From assembly GCA_949319575.1 (NCBI GenBank), contig CASGHD010000170.1, positions 1-59,089 on the forward strand: a stretch of DNA of 59,089 nucleotides. The letters run 5' to 3'. Below are positions 16,725-23,884 of the stretch, in pieces. The DNA comes from an uncultured Anaerolineales bacterium. Its GTDB lineage: Bacteria > Chloroflexota > Anaerolineae > Anaerolineales > Villigracilaceae. The position numbers were made by a program, and so were the translations under genes. The stretch's first letter is position 1. Each line of letters opens with the position of its first letter. The notes under the pieces were generated by a model that had not been told where the DNA came from, searched no databases, and saw only the letters and a list, made by a program, of their open reading frames with translations.

Positions 16725-17303
16725 TTGATCACACATATGGTCGAACAAACCAAAACACCCGCCACAGACGATCTTGCTCTGGCGCGTAATGCGCTCGCCG
16801 ATGAAGATGCGTTTGCCGAACTCTATCGGCAATATGTTACGCGCGTCTATCGCTATCACATGGCGCACACGGGCAACGTCAAAGACGCCGAAGACCTCAC
16901 CTCGCAAACTTTCATTTCCGCGTTGGAGGGACTCAAATCGTATCGCGGCGACGGGTCGTTTGCCGCGTGGATTTTGGGCATCGCATTGAAGAAGCGCTTG
17001 ATGTTCTTCCGCGGGCGCAAGCCTGAGATTCCATTGGATGACGCGCTTCATCTTCCCAGCCCCAGCCTGCCCACCGATAGGGCGGCCTATCAACGCCTGA
17101 GGCTTGAGTCGCTGGCGCGCGCGCTGAAAACGATTCCCGCAGATCGCGCGGAAGCGGTTGTCCTATCCTATTTCGGCGGGCTATCGAATCAAGAGATCGG
17201 CGCGGCGCTTCACAAAAGCGAAGCGGCGGTCAAAATGCTCGTCTCACGCGGACTGCAAGACCTGCGCGAGCGAACCTCCCTCAAAATGGAGGTGGAACTA
17301 TGA
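16725..17303 (+). CDS. ECF RNA polymerase sigma factor
   Basis: 192-residue sigma-70 family factor with region 2 (DEDAFAELYRQYVTRVYRY and DAEDLTSQTFISALEGL) and region 4 (IPADRAEAVVLSYFGGLSNQEIG then the HTH KSEAAVKMLVSRGL). There is no region 1 or 3, as expected for group 4. The TTG at 16725 follows AGGAGG by only 4 nt; ATG at 16737 is an alternative start. The stop overlaps the start of the membrane partner by 4 bp (ATGA), so the two are translationally coupled, the usual sigma/anti-sigma arrangement. Confidence 0.9.
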   Translation: MITHMVEQTKTPATDDLALARNALADEDAFAELYRQYVTRVYRYHMAHTGNVKDAEDLTSQTFISALEGLKSYRGDGSFAAWILGIALKKRLMFFRGRKPEIPLDDALHLPSPSLPTDRAAYQRLRLESLARALKTIPADRAEAVVLSYFGGLSNQEIGAALHKSEAAVKMLVSRGLQDLRERTSLKMEVEL

Positions 17304-19822
17304 ACGATAAATTCACAAACGACACAAACAAAATGGACGAATGGTTGTCGCAAACTGTTGAGGGAGTTACCCCCAACTCTCAGTTCGCATCCGAATTGGA
17401 ACAATCGCTCAGGCGGGCGCATCGCGGAAAGTCTTCGCCGAGTTGGTTTCACTTCACGCGCAAACAAGCAACCGCTACGCTGGCATGGACAGTTTCACTG
17501 ATCATCTTCACGTTGTTCATGAGTTGGACGATTAAATTGGTCGCGCCGTCGCCAACGGAAGCGCCCGCGTCGAATCAAACAGTCGCGCCTCAGCCAACAG
17601 ACGCGCCTATCATCAATAACGAGACTCAAGTCACCCCAGCGCCAAACGGCGGTTTTGATTGGCGCGGCGCAAAACTTTATCTGAACGCGCCATTGCCAGA
17701 GTCGCCCTCGCAAGCAAACATCTATCTATTGAAAGACGAAACGCCCGCGACGGTCGAGCAAGCCCAAGCGTTGGCGCAACGATTCGGAATTCAAGGTCAA
17801 GTGTATGCGGCGAAGAATCCCGCTGCCGCCGAGACGGATTATTTCCTCGTCACGGATGGCAAGCAGTCGCTGGCGATTACCACGAATCGCTTCTTCACCT
17901 ACACCGCCGATACGTCGAAAGTCTTCAACACATTCGGAGGAAGTTATCCTCCCAACGCGGCAGCGATCATCAACGACTTTCTGCTCTCGCGCGGATTCGA
18001 CTTCCCGCACAAGATAACGAAAGACGGCTTGCATGGCGGCTACACCGTAGAACCGCTCTCGCCCGACGGTTATCCGATGGGCTATGAATATTTCACCTCG
18101 CGCCCCATGCGCGTGATGCTCGATGAAGATGGAAATGTGATTCAAGTCGAAGCCAACTTGATGGATTACGAATCTATCGGAGCGCAAACATATAACATCA
18201 TCTCCGCGGAAGAAGCGTTTCAAAAATTCCTGGACGATTCCGTCCCCGCAGGGAAGATCGAGAGCATGAGTTCCGCCCCCGTCGAGATCAAACAATGGAT
18301 ACGCGAGTATCCTGAAAATAAAACGATCGCGATCTACGGCTACCCGTCATCTGTCCCCGCGCTTGATCCCACACAGCCCGCCTTCATTCAAATTGACGGC
18401 TTCACCGTGACCGGCAACACCGTCGGCATGGAAGCGTTGGACCGCAACACATTCGTCGAAGCGACCGGTCAATTCGTCATCGTGAACGACATCAGAACAT
18501 TCAACATCGAATCATGGCGAGACTCGCCTTTCGCCCAAGATGGCGTGGTTGGCGCGTTGACTTCTGAAAACGGCCAAGTCATTTTGCAGACACAGGATGG
18601 CGAACGTCTCCCCCTCGAACCGCAACCGCCTGCCGATATTCCGCTCCCATTTGAAGACGCTTTTGTGGTCGGCGTGCATCGAGGCGACGTGTACGATTGG
18701 ACGCTCATAGACAATCGCATGTCTGCCAATGGCGGAGGCGGTGGTGGTGGCGGAGGAGGACTCGGCTTCTATCAACTCAATTTGAGCGGCACGCCGGTTC
18801 CGTTCCCGAAGCCTACCCCAATTCCGCAGGGTGGAGGAGGTGGCGGAGGACAAACGTACACTGTCCAAGCCGGCGACACCCTCACGTCCATTGCCGAATC
18901 GCATAGCGTCACTGTCGAGGAGTTAATGCAGGCGAACGGAATGACCGACTCGATCATCATGATCGGGCAACAACTTGTCATCCCCGGCGGCGCGGGTCAG
19001 ATTCAAGGTCCTGATATCGGAAAACGATTCGACAACCAGCGCGGCACGATCTCGATCAACATCATCCGCAAAGCGGACGGCAGTTCGAAAACCGAATACA
19101 CATTCGCAACCTTCGTGAAGGGACAGATCTATTACCTGCGGCTGACCGGTGATACTCTGGATGGATTGATGCAAGCGCAAAATCGTCCCGTAAATATTTG
19201 GGCGACCATCGAAGGCGTGGACGACACCGGCGCGGTGATCGCGCGTGTCGAGCGATTCGAGATTCCGTTCCCCGATTTGCAATTCAAAATCTTGCGCGGC
19301 ACACAGCAACGCGTCATGCTCGAAGGTCAAAGCGCGATCCTCTTCAACGCGGAAGACGGCACGAGTTACGTTCAACTGGCGCCCGACGGCAACATGAATT
19401 TAAACATCATCGGCAACGAAGGCGACCAAGTGTTAATGGAAACGCTCGCTATTCCCGACGAGGCGTTCGGCGGCTATCCCGCGCTGCGAGTCTTCAGCGC
19501 ATCCATGGCGATCAACCCAAAAGATGGACAGCCCCTCGACCTAACCATCACCGCCGATCAGATCAACACATTCGATGAACCGATTGTAGTATCCGAAACA
19601 TACACACAGCCCGCGCTTATCATCGAAAAAATTGAGTTGATGTATTACATCACCAACCCGCATTGGCAGGCGGGTGAACTCAGCGGCAGTCAGCCATACA
19701 TCCAACCGGCGTGGCGGTTCTACGGTCACTACGAAAACGGCGACGAATTCAAAGTAATCGTGCAAGCGCTCAAGGAGGAATATTTGTTGCCCGAACTTGC
19801 CCCGTATACGCAAGGAGGTTGA
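17300..19822 (+). CDS. membrane LysM protein, probable anti-sigma partner
   Basis: 840-residue protein. A short cytoplasmic N-terminus with helical ELEQSLRRAHR is followed by one membrane helix at about 58-80 (TLAWTVSLIIFTLFMSW), then a long exported part. A Gly-run near 478 and another near 508 bracket a Pro linker, and a LysM peptidoglycan-binding domain lies at about 517-565 (YTVQAGDTLTSIAESHSV). The remaining C-terminal beta-rich region has no family I recognise. Coupling to the sigma gene and the topology suggest an anti-sigma factor that senses the envelope, but the N-terminus lacks a zinc-binding HxxxCxxC motif. A Shine-Dalgarno is not needed given the 4-bp overlap. Confidence 0.75.
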   Translation: MNDKFTNDTNKMDEWLSQTVEGVTPNSQFASELEQSLRRAHRGKSSPSWFHFTRKQATATLAWTVSLIIFTLFMSWTIKLVAPSPTEAPASNQTVAPQPTDAPIINNETQVTPAPNGGFDWRGAKLYLNAPLPESPSQANIYLLKDETPATVEQAQALAQRFGIQGQVYAAKNPAAAETDYFLVTDGKQSLAITTNRFFTYTADTSKVFNTFGGSYPPNAAAIINDFLLSRGFDFPHKITKDGLHGGYTVEPLSPDGYPMGYEYFTSRPMRVMLDEDGNVIQVEANLMDYESIGAQTYNIISAEEAFQKFLDDSVPAGKIESMSSAPVEIKQWIREYPENKTIAIYGYPSSVPALDPTQPAFIQIDGFTVTGNTVGMEALDRNTFVEATGQFVIVNDIRTFNIESWRDSPFAQDGVVGALTSENGQVILQTQDGERLPLEPQPPADIPLPFEDAFVVGVHRGDVYDWTLIDNRMSANGGGGGGGGGGLGFYQLNLSGTPVPFPKPTPIPQGGGGGGGQTYTVQAGDTLTSIAESHSVTVEELMQANGMTDSIIMIGQQLVIPGGAGQIQGPDIGKRFDNQRGTISINIIRKADGSSKTEYTFATFVKGQIYYLRLTGDTLDGLMQAQNRPVNIWATIEGVDDTGAVIARVERFEIPFPDLQFKILRGTQQRVMLEGQSAILFNAEDGTSYVQLAPDGNMNLNIIGNEGDQVLMETLAIPDEAFGGYPALRVFSASMAINPKDGQPLDLTITADQINTFDEPIVVSETYTQPALIIEKIELMYYITNPHWQAGELSGSQPYIQPAWRFYGHYENGDEFKVIVQALKEEYLLPELAPYTQGG

Positions 19823-19837
19823 TGCGTGAGGGAAAAA

Positions 19838-19869
19838 GGTAGACATGTAAACACGTAGACAAGTAAACA
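19838..19869 (+). repeat. four tandem 8-mers (GTAGACA type)
   Basis: GGTAGACA, TGTAAACA, CGTAGACA and AGTAAACA in perfect register, between the LysM protein and the FAD-subunit gene. The same unit type recurs inside the xdh coding sequence at 25516-25547 and 27484-27515. Confidence 0.75.
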
Positions 19870-19903
19870 CGTCGTCGTCGAAAAGCGGCGGCGTGTTTGA
19901 TTG

Positions 19904-19924
19904 TATAATAGGCGCACGAAAGGA
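19904..19924 (+). promoter_or_regulatory. -10 element and RBS of the FAD subunit
   Basis: TATAAT at 19904-19909 followed by AAAGGA at 19919-19924 and, 6 nt later, the ATG at 19931. The arrangement rules out an in-frame TTG at 19901, which would overlap the -10. Confidence 0.65.
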
Positions 19925-19930
19925 ATTTTC

Positions 19931-20668
19931 ATGATCACTGCCTATCATCGCCCCAAAACATTGGATGAAGCCCTCGCGCTTCTGACTCAACCAGACACGC
20001 GCCCCCTCGGAGGCGGCACGCTTCTTTCGCAGGGGAAATCTGACTCAGTCCATGCGGTTGACCTCCAACTCCTCGGCTTGGATTCGCTCCGCGTCAACGG
20101 CAACGCTCTCGAACTCGGCGCGACTCTCACACTGCAAACACTCCTCGAATCGGAACACTGCCCCGAAGCATTGAAGCGCGCATTGAAACTCGAAGCGCCG
20201 TTGAATATTCGCAACTCGGCAACTGTCGCTGGGACGTTAGTTTCATGCGATGGTAGGTCTACGTTTGCAACCGTGTTGCTGGCGTTTGATGCGAAGATCA
20301 CAGTGATAAGTAATCAGTCATCAGTGATCAGCCTCGGTGAATTTTTACCTCTCCGCCCACGCGGACTGATTACATCCATCACATTTCCTCTCAACCTCAA
20401 ACTCGCTTTTGAATATGTATCACGCACGCCAGCGGATAAACCAATCGTATGCGTTGCTTTGGCGCAGTGGAATTCAGGCAGAACACGACTCGCAGTCGGC
20501 GGCTACGGCAAAAGTCCCATGCTCGCGATGGACGGCACAGCCTCCGACGATGTGGCAACCGCCGCGCGCAACGCCTTCCACGAAGCGACGGATGATTACG
20601 GTAGCGCCGAATATCGCATGGACGTCGCATCCACGCTGGCGAAGAGATGTTTGGGGTCTGTAAATTAA
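19931..20668 (+). CDS. xanthine dehydrogenase-type FAD subunit
   Basis: 245-residue FAD-binding middle subunit of a molybdenum hydroxylase (CoxM/XdhB family), which carries electrons from the iron-sulfur centre to an acceptor. FAD-binding segments are RPLGGGTLLSQG near residue 36 and NIRNSATVAGTLVSC near 95. It is shorter than the usual 280-300. Its Mo partner is 4.3 kb downstream, separated by toxin-antitoxin-like modules. The C-terminus (LGSVN) differs from the remnant copy at 21521 (LENIRTG), so the end of this gene may have been rewritten by insertion. A 7-mer array at 20297-20331 is read in frame. Confidence 0.85.
   Translation: MITAYHRPKTLDEALALLTQPDTRPLGGGTLLSQGKSDSVHAVDLQLLGLDSLRVNGNALELGATLTLQTLLESEHCPEALKRALKLEAPLNIRNSATVAGTLVSCDGRSTFATVLLAFDAKITVISNQSSVISLGEFLPLRPRGLITSITFPLNLKLAFEYVSRTPADKPIVCVALAQWNSGRTRLAVGGYGKSPMLAMDGTASDDVATAARNAFHEATDDYGSAEYRMDVASTLAKRCLGSVN
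20297..20331 (+). repeat. four tandem 7-mers inside the FAD-subunit gene
   Basis: CAGTGAT, AAGTAAT, CAGTCAT, CAGTGAT and then CAG, in register from 20301. They are translated as ITVISNQSSVIS within the FAD subunit, so the array is in frame and part of the protein. The type resembles heptanucleotide STRR repeats known from cyanobacteria. Confidence 0.75.
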
Positions 20669-20689
20669 TAACTTCCCGCATTTTTGATC

Positions 20690-20733
20690 GTTCGCAGTTG
20701 TACTGCGAACGGGATGCAGCGCAACTGCATCCC
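20690..20733. repeat. two adjacent GCAGTTG-type palindromes
   Basis: GTTCGCAGT-TGT-ACTGCGAAC (20690-20710) directly followed by GGGATGCAG-CGCAA-CTGCATCCC (20711-20733). Both stems are perfect. The core is shared with 4711-4782. They lie 22 nt after the FAD-subunit stop and could block read-through into the next module. Confidence 0.65.
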
Positions 20734-20804
20734 CAACAAGGAAATTATATTTTTACGGACCTTTAGCAAATCTTTAGGCTATAGCACAGCCCAAACACGG
20801 CGAC

Positions 20805-20838
20805 TTGCATTTTCCAGCTTTGTCTTGTAAAATTTACA
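20805..20838 (+). promoter_or_regulatory. promoter with operator of the AbrB/PIN module
   Basis: TTGCAT at 20805-20810, a 17-nt spacer and TAAAAT at 20828-20833. Overlapping the -10 is the perfect inverted repeat TGTAAA-A-TTTACA (20826-20838), a good candidate operator for autoregulation by the AbrB-type antitoxin. Confidence 0.65.
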
Positions 20839-20862
20839 TGCGTCTTACACGATGGAGGTCGC

Positions 20863-21105
20863 ATGACAATGGAAACAATCGTTTCGCGGCGCGGGCAAAC
20901 AGTCGTCCCTGCGGCGATTCGCGCCAAGTACAACATCAAAGACGGGGATCAGTTGGTCTGGGTGGACGACGGCCAAACCATCCGGGTAATTCCGGTGCCT
21001 TCCGATCCGGTTGCGGCTTTATATGGGCGCGGCAAGGGACAAGGATTAACGCGCAAACTCATGGAAGACCGCGCAAAGTATAGGAAGAAAGAAAATGGCA
21101 GGTAA
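20863..21105 (+). CDS. AbrB/MazE-type antitoxin
   Basis: 80-residue swapped-hairpin DNA-binding protein. The N-terminus VSRRGQTVVPAAIRAKYNIKDGDQLVWVDDG is the classic SpoVT/AbrB fold; I quote only its shape here: strand-loop-helix-strand up to about residue 40. The C-terminal half is charged and would bind the toxin. GGAGG lies 4 nt before the ATG; a second ATG 6 nt later is possible. Its end overlaps the PIN toxin start by 11 bp. The role is to neutralise the toxin and repress the shared promoter through the palindrome at 20826. Confidence 0.85.
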   Translation: MTMETIVSRRGQTVVPAAIRAKYNIKDGDQLVWVDDGQTIRVIPVPSDPVAALYGRGKGQGLTRKLMEDRAKYRKKENGR

Positions 21106-21499
21106 GCCGTTTGTGCTGGACACCTCGGCGCTGATGACGCTCGTTGAAAAAGAGGAAGGCGCGGAACGAGTGCGCGACGTTCTTCTGAAGCAGACGATCA
21201 TCATCCCGTGGCTCTCAATTCTGGAAATTGTTTATATCTCGCGGCGCGAACTGGGAGAGGACGAAGCGCTTACCCGCTACGCCCTGATGAAAAGGCTCGA
21301 CGCCAAGATTATTTGGAATGCAGACGAGGCGCTTCTGCTCAACGCCGCCCGAATCAAATCCACTCACAGCCTGTCGCTTGCAGATTCGGTCATTGCCGCA
21401 ATTGCCGCTCAACACAAAGCCATACTTCTGCATAAAGACCCTGAGTTTGAACCTCTGCAAGATGTGGTTGAAACGGAAGCGTTACCGTACAAAAAATAA
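21095..21499 (+). CDS. PIN-domain ribonuclease toxin (VapC type)
   Basis: 134-residue PIN-domain protein. Four acidic active-site positions are visible: LDTSALM (Asp near residue 8), SILEIVY (Glu near 43), SLADSVIA (Asp near 98) and HKDPEFE (Asp near 116). Length and order match VapC toxins, which cut tRNA or rRNA. It overlaps the AbrB antitoxin by 11 bp as an operon. It belongs to the first of three modules inserted between the xdh FAD and Mo genes. Confidence 0.88.
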   Translation: MAGKPFVLDTSALMTLVEKEEGAERVRDVLLKQTIIIPWLSILEIVYISRRELGEDEALTRYALMKRLDAKIIWNADEALLLNAARIKSTHSLSLADSVIAAIAAQHKAILLHKDPEFEPLQDVVETEALPYKK

Positions 21500-21520
21500 A
21501 TTGCCAGGCATCCTTCCGTA

Positions 21521-21631
21521 GAACGCAACGCCTTTCACACGGCGACAGATGATTTCGGCTCCGCGGAATATCGCATGGACGTTCCGCCCACGCTGGCGAA
21601 GAGATGTTTGGAAAACATTCGCACAGGATGA
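21521..21631 (+). pseudogene. remnant of an xdh FAD-subunit 3' end
   Basis: A 36-codon stretch translates as RNAFHTATDDFGSAEYRMDV followed by PPTLAKRCL and LENIRTG-stop. Over its first 29 residues it matches 25 of the last residues of the FAD subunit encoded at 19931-20668. No start or upstream part is present. It looks like the tail of another xdhB copy left at the downstream border of the AbrB/PIN module. Confidence 0.8.
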
Positions 21632-21652
21632 CGAGCACAAAAGGCAAAGAGC

Positions 21653-22165
21653 ATGACTTCCACTTTTCAGGTCACTGAAGACCAACTGGTTTCGGAACTT
21701 TGGGCGCGGGATGTTCCCTTTTTGCTTGGGGAACAAATCAGCCCCGCTCCTCTACTCGATCCTACGACTCTCATTCAATCCCTGGCGCAGAGCAAGGATG
21801 CGCGCGTTCGAATGGCATTGATACCTTTATTCCTGCGGCATCCTGAATTCTCTGGTGAAGCAAGGAATGCGGACGAAACAATGCCAGCGCAATCGAGCCA
21901 GCTAGTCCTTCGCTTTTACTACACAGCCGCTTCTCTCCTGCAACAAAAATATCGAGAACAATTGGTCAAACTCTACGGGAATCAAAAACGATTGCCTGAT
22001 TTATTTTCCAACAAACTAGGCGTCTCGTTAAATGACGACCCAAATAAGCTTCTCCTCAAACTGGCAAAGCGCCACCAAGTCCTAAGCGGACAACGCATCA
22101 ACTGGCTTGAATCGTACGAACACAGCGCCGAGCGACTCATCAAGTATGTGGAAAAATTCAAATGA
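21653..22165 (+). CDS. hypothetical partner of the DUF6036 protein
   Basis: 170-residue soluble, mostly helical protein with no family I recognise. It has no membrane segment and no obvious catalytic motif. Its last 4 bp overlap the start of the DUF6036 nucleotidyltransferase-like gene (ATGA), so the pair is translationally coupled, as in two-gene toxin-antitoxin operons. It probably serves as the cognate partner (antitoxin or target-binding subunit). It sits between two xdhB remnants. Confidence 0.6.
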   Translation: MTSTFQVTEDQLVSELWARDVPFLLGEQISPAPLLDPTTLIQSLAQSKDARVRMALIPLFLRHPEFSGEARNADETMPAQSSQLVLRFYYTAASLLQQKYREQLVKLYGNQKRLPDLFSNKLGVSLNDDPNKLLLKLAKRHQVLSGQRINWLESYEHSAERLIKYVEKFK

Positions 22166-22683
22166 AACCAATATCTCGGCGGTCCATTCAAGATTTTTTC
22201 GAACGTCTGGGAAAACGCTACCCCAAACAGGCGGCGCTTCATCTGATTGGCGGCAGCGCATTGATTCTCCTCGGAAGCGCGCGCGAGACTCTCGACATTG
22301 ATTATGTCGGGGATGACATTCAAAAGAACGACTTTCAAATAGTCATTGATGAGGTCGCGCGTGAACTGGGACTTGATACGGAACCTGTCCCCATCGAACG
22401 ATTCATACCATTGCCAAAGGGCAGCGAACATCGCAGCGTCCGCATTGGTCAATTTGGAAATGTCAGCATTTTCATTTTTGATCCATATAGCATAGCGCTC
22501 AGCAAACTCGATAGAGGCAGCGACCGGGATTTGGACGATCTTGTTTTTCTGGTCGAGCGCCGCCATATAGACGCGGAAGAACTCGAACGAATCTTGAACG
22601 ACGCCCTTCCTCATGCGGGCAAATTCGATTTCAATCCCGATATCCTGGCTCATCTTCAAGAACTGAAGAATCGATTGATATAA
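22162..22683 (+). CDS. DUF6036-type nucleotidyltransferase
   Basis: 173-residue protein with a minimal nucleotidyltransferase core: LIGGSALILLGS near residue 28 (GGSA turn) and TLDIDYV near 44 (the DxD-like acidic pair). The C-terminal region is the helical DLDDLVFLVERRHID type seen in DUF6036 and AbiEii relatives. The catalytic third Asp is not obvious. As the second gene of a coupled pair it is a candidate toxin acting by nucleotidylation of tRNA or protein, by analogy with AbiEii and MenT. Confidence 0.7.
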   Translation: MKPISRRSIQDFFERLGKRYPKQAALHLIGGSALILLGSARETLDIDYVGDDIQKNDFQIVIDEVARELGLDTEPVPIERFIPLPKGSEHRSVRIGQFGNVSIFIFDPYSIALSKLDRGSDRDLDDLVFLVERRHIDAEELERILNDALPHAGKFDFNPDILAHLQELKNRLI

Positions 22684-22700
22684 AATCACTTGATCGCAAC

Positions 22701-22739
22701 TTCGCATCCGCGGCGACGAAGAGATGCTGGCAAACGTGA
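22701..22739 (+). pseudogene. short second xdhB tail remnant
   Basis: A 12-codon stretch, FASAATKRCWQT-stop, lines up with the FAD-subunit tail (VASTLAKRCLGSVN). At DNA level GCATCC...CGAAGAGATG is shared, about 21 of 28 bases. It lies just after the DUF6036 gene, the same position that the longer remnant occupies after the AbrB/PIN module. The match is short and could be chance. Confidence 0.4.
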
Positions 22740-22751
22740 AAGGAAACTACC

Positions 22752-22952
22752 ATGACCGAAGAACAAAAACCTCCCGTGCCTGAAATCAAGAAATCTCCTC
22801 CAAATGGAAGCGGGTTCGCCATGGGTCTCGCCCTCGGACTCGCGCTCGGCGTGGCATTGGACAATATCGGGGCGGGAGTCGCGCTGGGCGTTGTCTTTGG
22901 CGCGGCATTCAACGAAGCGCTGAAGCGAAAGGACCAGAATAACAAATCGTAA
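22752..22952 (+). CDS. small glycine-zipper-like membrane protein
   Basis: 66-residue protein. A Pro/Lys-rich N-terminus (residues 1-17) is followed by about 35 residues of Gly/Ala/Leu repeats (GLALGLALGVAL and GVALGVVFGAAF) spaced four apart, like a glycine zipper membrane segment, then a charged C-terminus. AAAGGA precedes the ATG. Function is unknown; no partner is evident. Confidence 0.6.
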   Translation: MTEEQKPPVPEIKKSPPNGSGFAMGLALGLALGVALDNIGAGVALGVVFGAAFNEALKRKDQNNKS

Positions 22953-22994
22953 GCCGACTTCACTCAATCAGATTCCGCGTAGCGATTGCCTCAC

Positions 22995-23243
22995 ATGACC
23001 GCCATCCCCTCCTCCCTCGCCCCATTCTTTCAGGAATACGATATCGCTAAACTTGTCCCTGAAAAGGATTCGCATACCATCATCGAGCGCGTCTTGCAAT
23101 TCGGCAACCGCGCTGAGATCAAATGGCTGTTCACGGTCTATTCACAGGAGCAGATCATTTTATGGATCAACCGATTCGGCAATGAGAGGCTCCCCCAACC
23201 TCATCTCAACTTCTGGAAACTCGTTTTAGGCTCTGAAAAATGA
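22995..23243 (+). CDS. DUF6922-like antitoxin candidate
   Basis: 82-residue soluble protein. The pattern FFQEYDIAKL, IIERVLQFGN and IKWLFTVY resembles DUF6922, short proteins that are commonly found directly upstream of AbiEii-type nucleotidyltransferases. It overlaps the downstream gene by 4 bp. A TTG start at 22986 is also in frame, but ATG at 22995 is preferred. It probably acts as the antitoxin of the pair. Confidence 0.65.
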   Translation: MTAIPSSLAPFFQEYDIAKLVPEKDSHTIIERVLQFGNRAEIKWLFTVYSQEQIILWINRFGNERLPQPHLNFWKLVLGSEK

Positions 23244-23884
23244 CGGTGTTATATTGGGATACTGTTACAGAAGACATGCGCGTGGTATTGCGCGAGTTCT
23301 TCCACAGCAAAATCGGAAACCGTTTTTATCTCGCGGGCGGCACTGCGCTTTCGCTTCAACTGGGACACCGCCGATCTGTTGACCTCGACCTCTTCTCCCC
23401 GACCGAAGATATCCCTTCCATACGCGCCAGCCTGGAAGAGTCGCTCTCCGCGCTGAAACCTGAATTATCAGACGCGTCATGGGGAAATCTGGTTTTTATT
23501 GCAAACAATGTTCGCGTCGGGTTCTTCGGGTACGGATACGCTCTGTTAAATCCGCTGGTGCGGGATGAAAATCTCCGCCTTGCCTCCATCGAAGATATTG
23601 CCATGATGAAAATGGATGCTTTGCTTTCAAGGGCAAACCGCAAAGATTTTTATGATCTCTATTTTATTTCGCAGAAAGTTCCCCTGAAAAGTTTGCTCGA
23701 TCTTGCTCCAAAAAAATATCCGTCCGTTCGCGATTTCGAAGTCCAGGTTACAAAACGCCTGGTTTATTTCGAGAGCGCCGAGCATGATCCTGATCCGATA
23801 CTTTTACAACCTGTGTCATGGGATGCCGTGAAGAATTACTTTGCAGAACAAGCCAGGCAGATCGAACAGAGTTGGTTGAAATGA
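23240..23884 (+). CDS. AbiEii-type nucleotidyltransferase toxin
   Basis: 214-residue member of the AbiEii/AbiGii toxin family. The signature is FYLAGGTALSLQLGHRRSVD followed directly by LDLF (residues about 31-54), with the later IEDIAMMKMDALLSRANRKD helix and FYDLYFI near 145. Known relatives (AbiE, MenT) transfer nucleotides to tRNA and give phage resistance by abortive infection. The upstream DUF6922-like gene overlaps by 4 bp, and the following methyltransferase also starts in a 4-bp overlap, so three genes form one coupled unit. Confidence 0.82.
   Translation: MTVLYWDTVTEDMRVVLREFFHSKIGNRFYLAGGTALSLQLGHRRSVDLDLFSPTEDIPSIRASLEESLSALKPELSDASWGNLVFIANNVRVGFFGYGYALLNPLVRDENLRLASIEDIAMMKMDALLSRANRKDFYDLYFISQKVPLKSLLDLAPKKYPSVRDFEVQVTKRLVYFESAEHDPDPILLQPVSWDAVKNYFAEQARQIEQSWLK

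Noticed and set aside
19901-19930. TTG start for the FAD subunit that would lengthen it by 10 residues.
   Set aside because: It overlaps the -10 TATAAT, and the ATG at 19931 has AAAGGA at proper spacing.
23818-23880. Upstream start extending the methyltransferase by 21 residues.
   Set aside because: The extension lies inside the AbiEii gene, has no conserved residues, and ATG 23881 makes the usual ATGA overlap.
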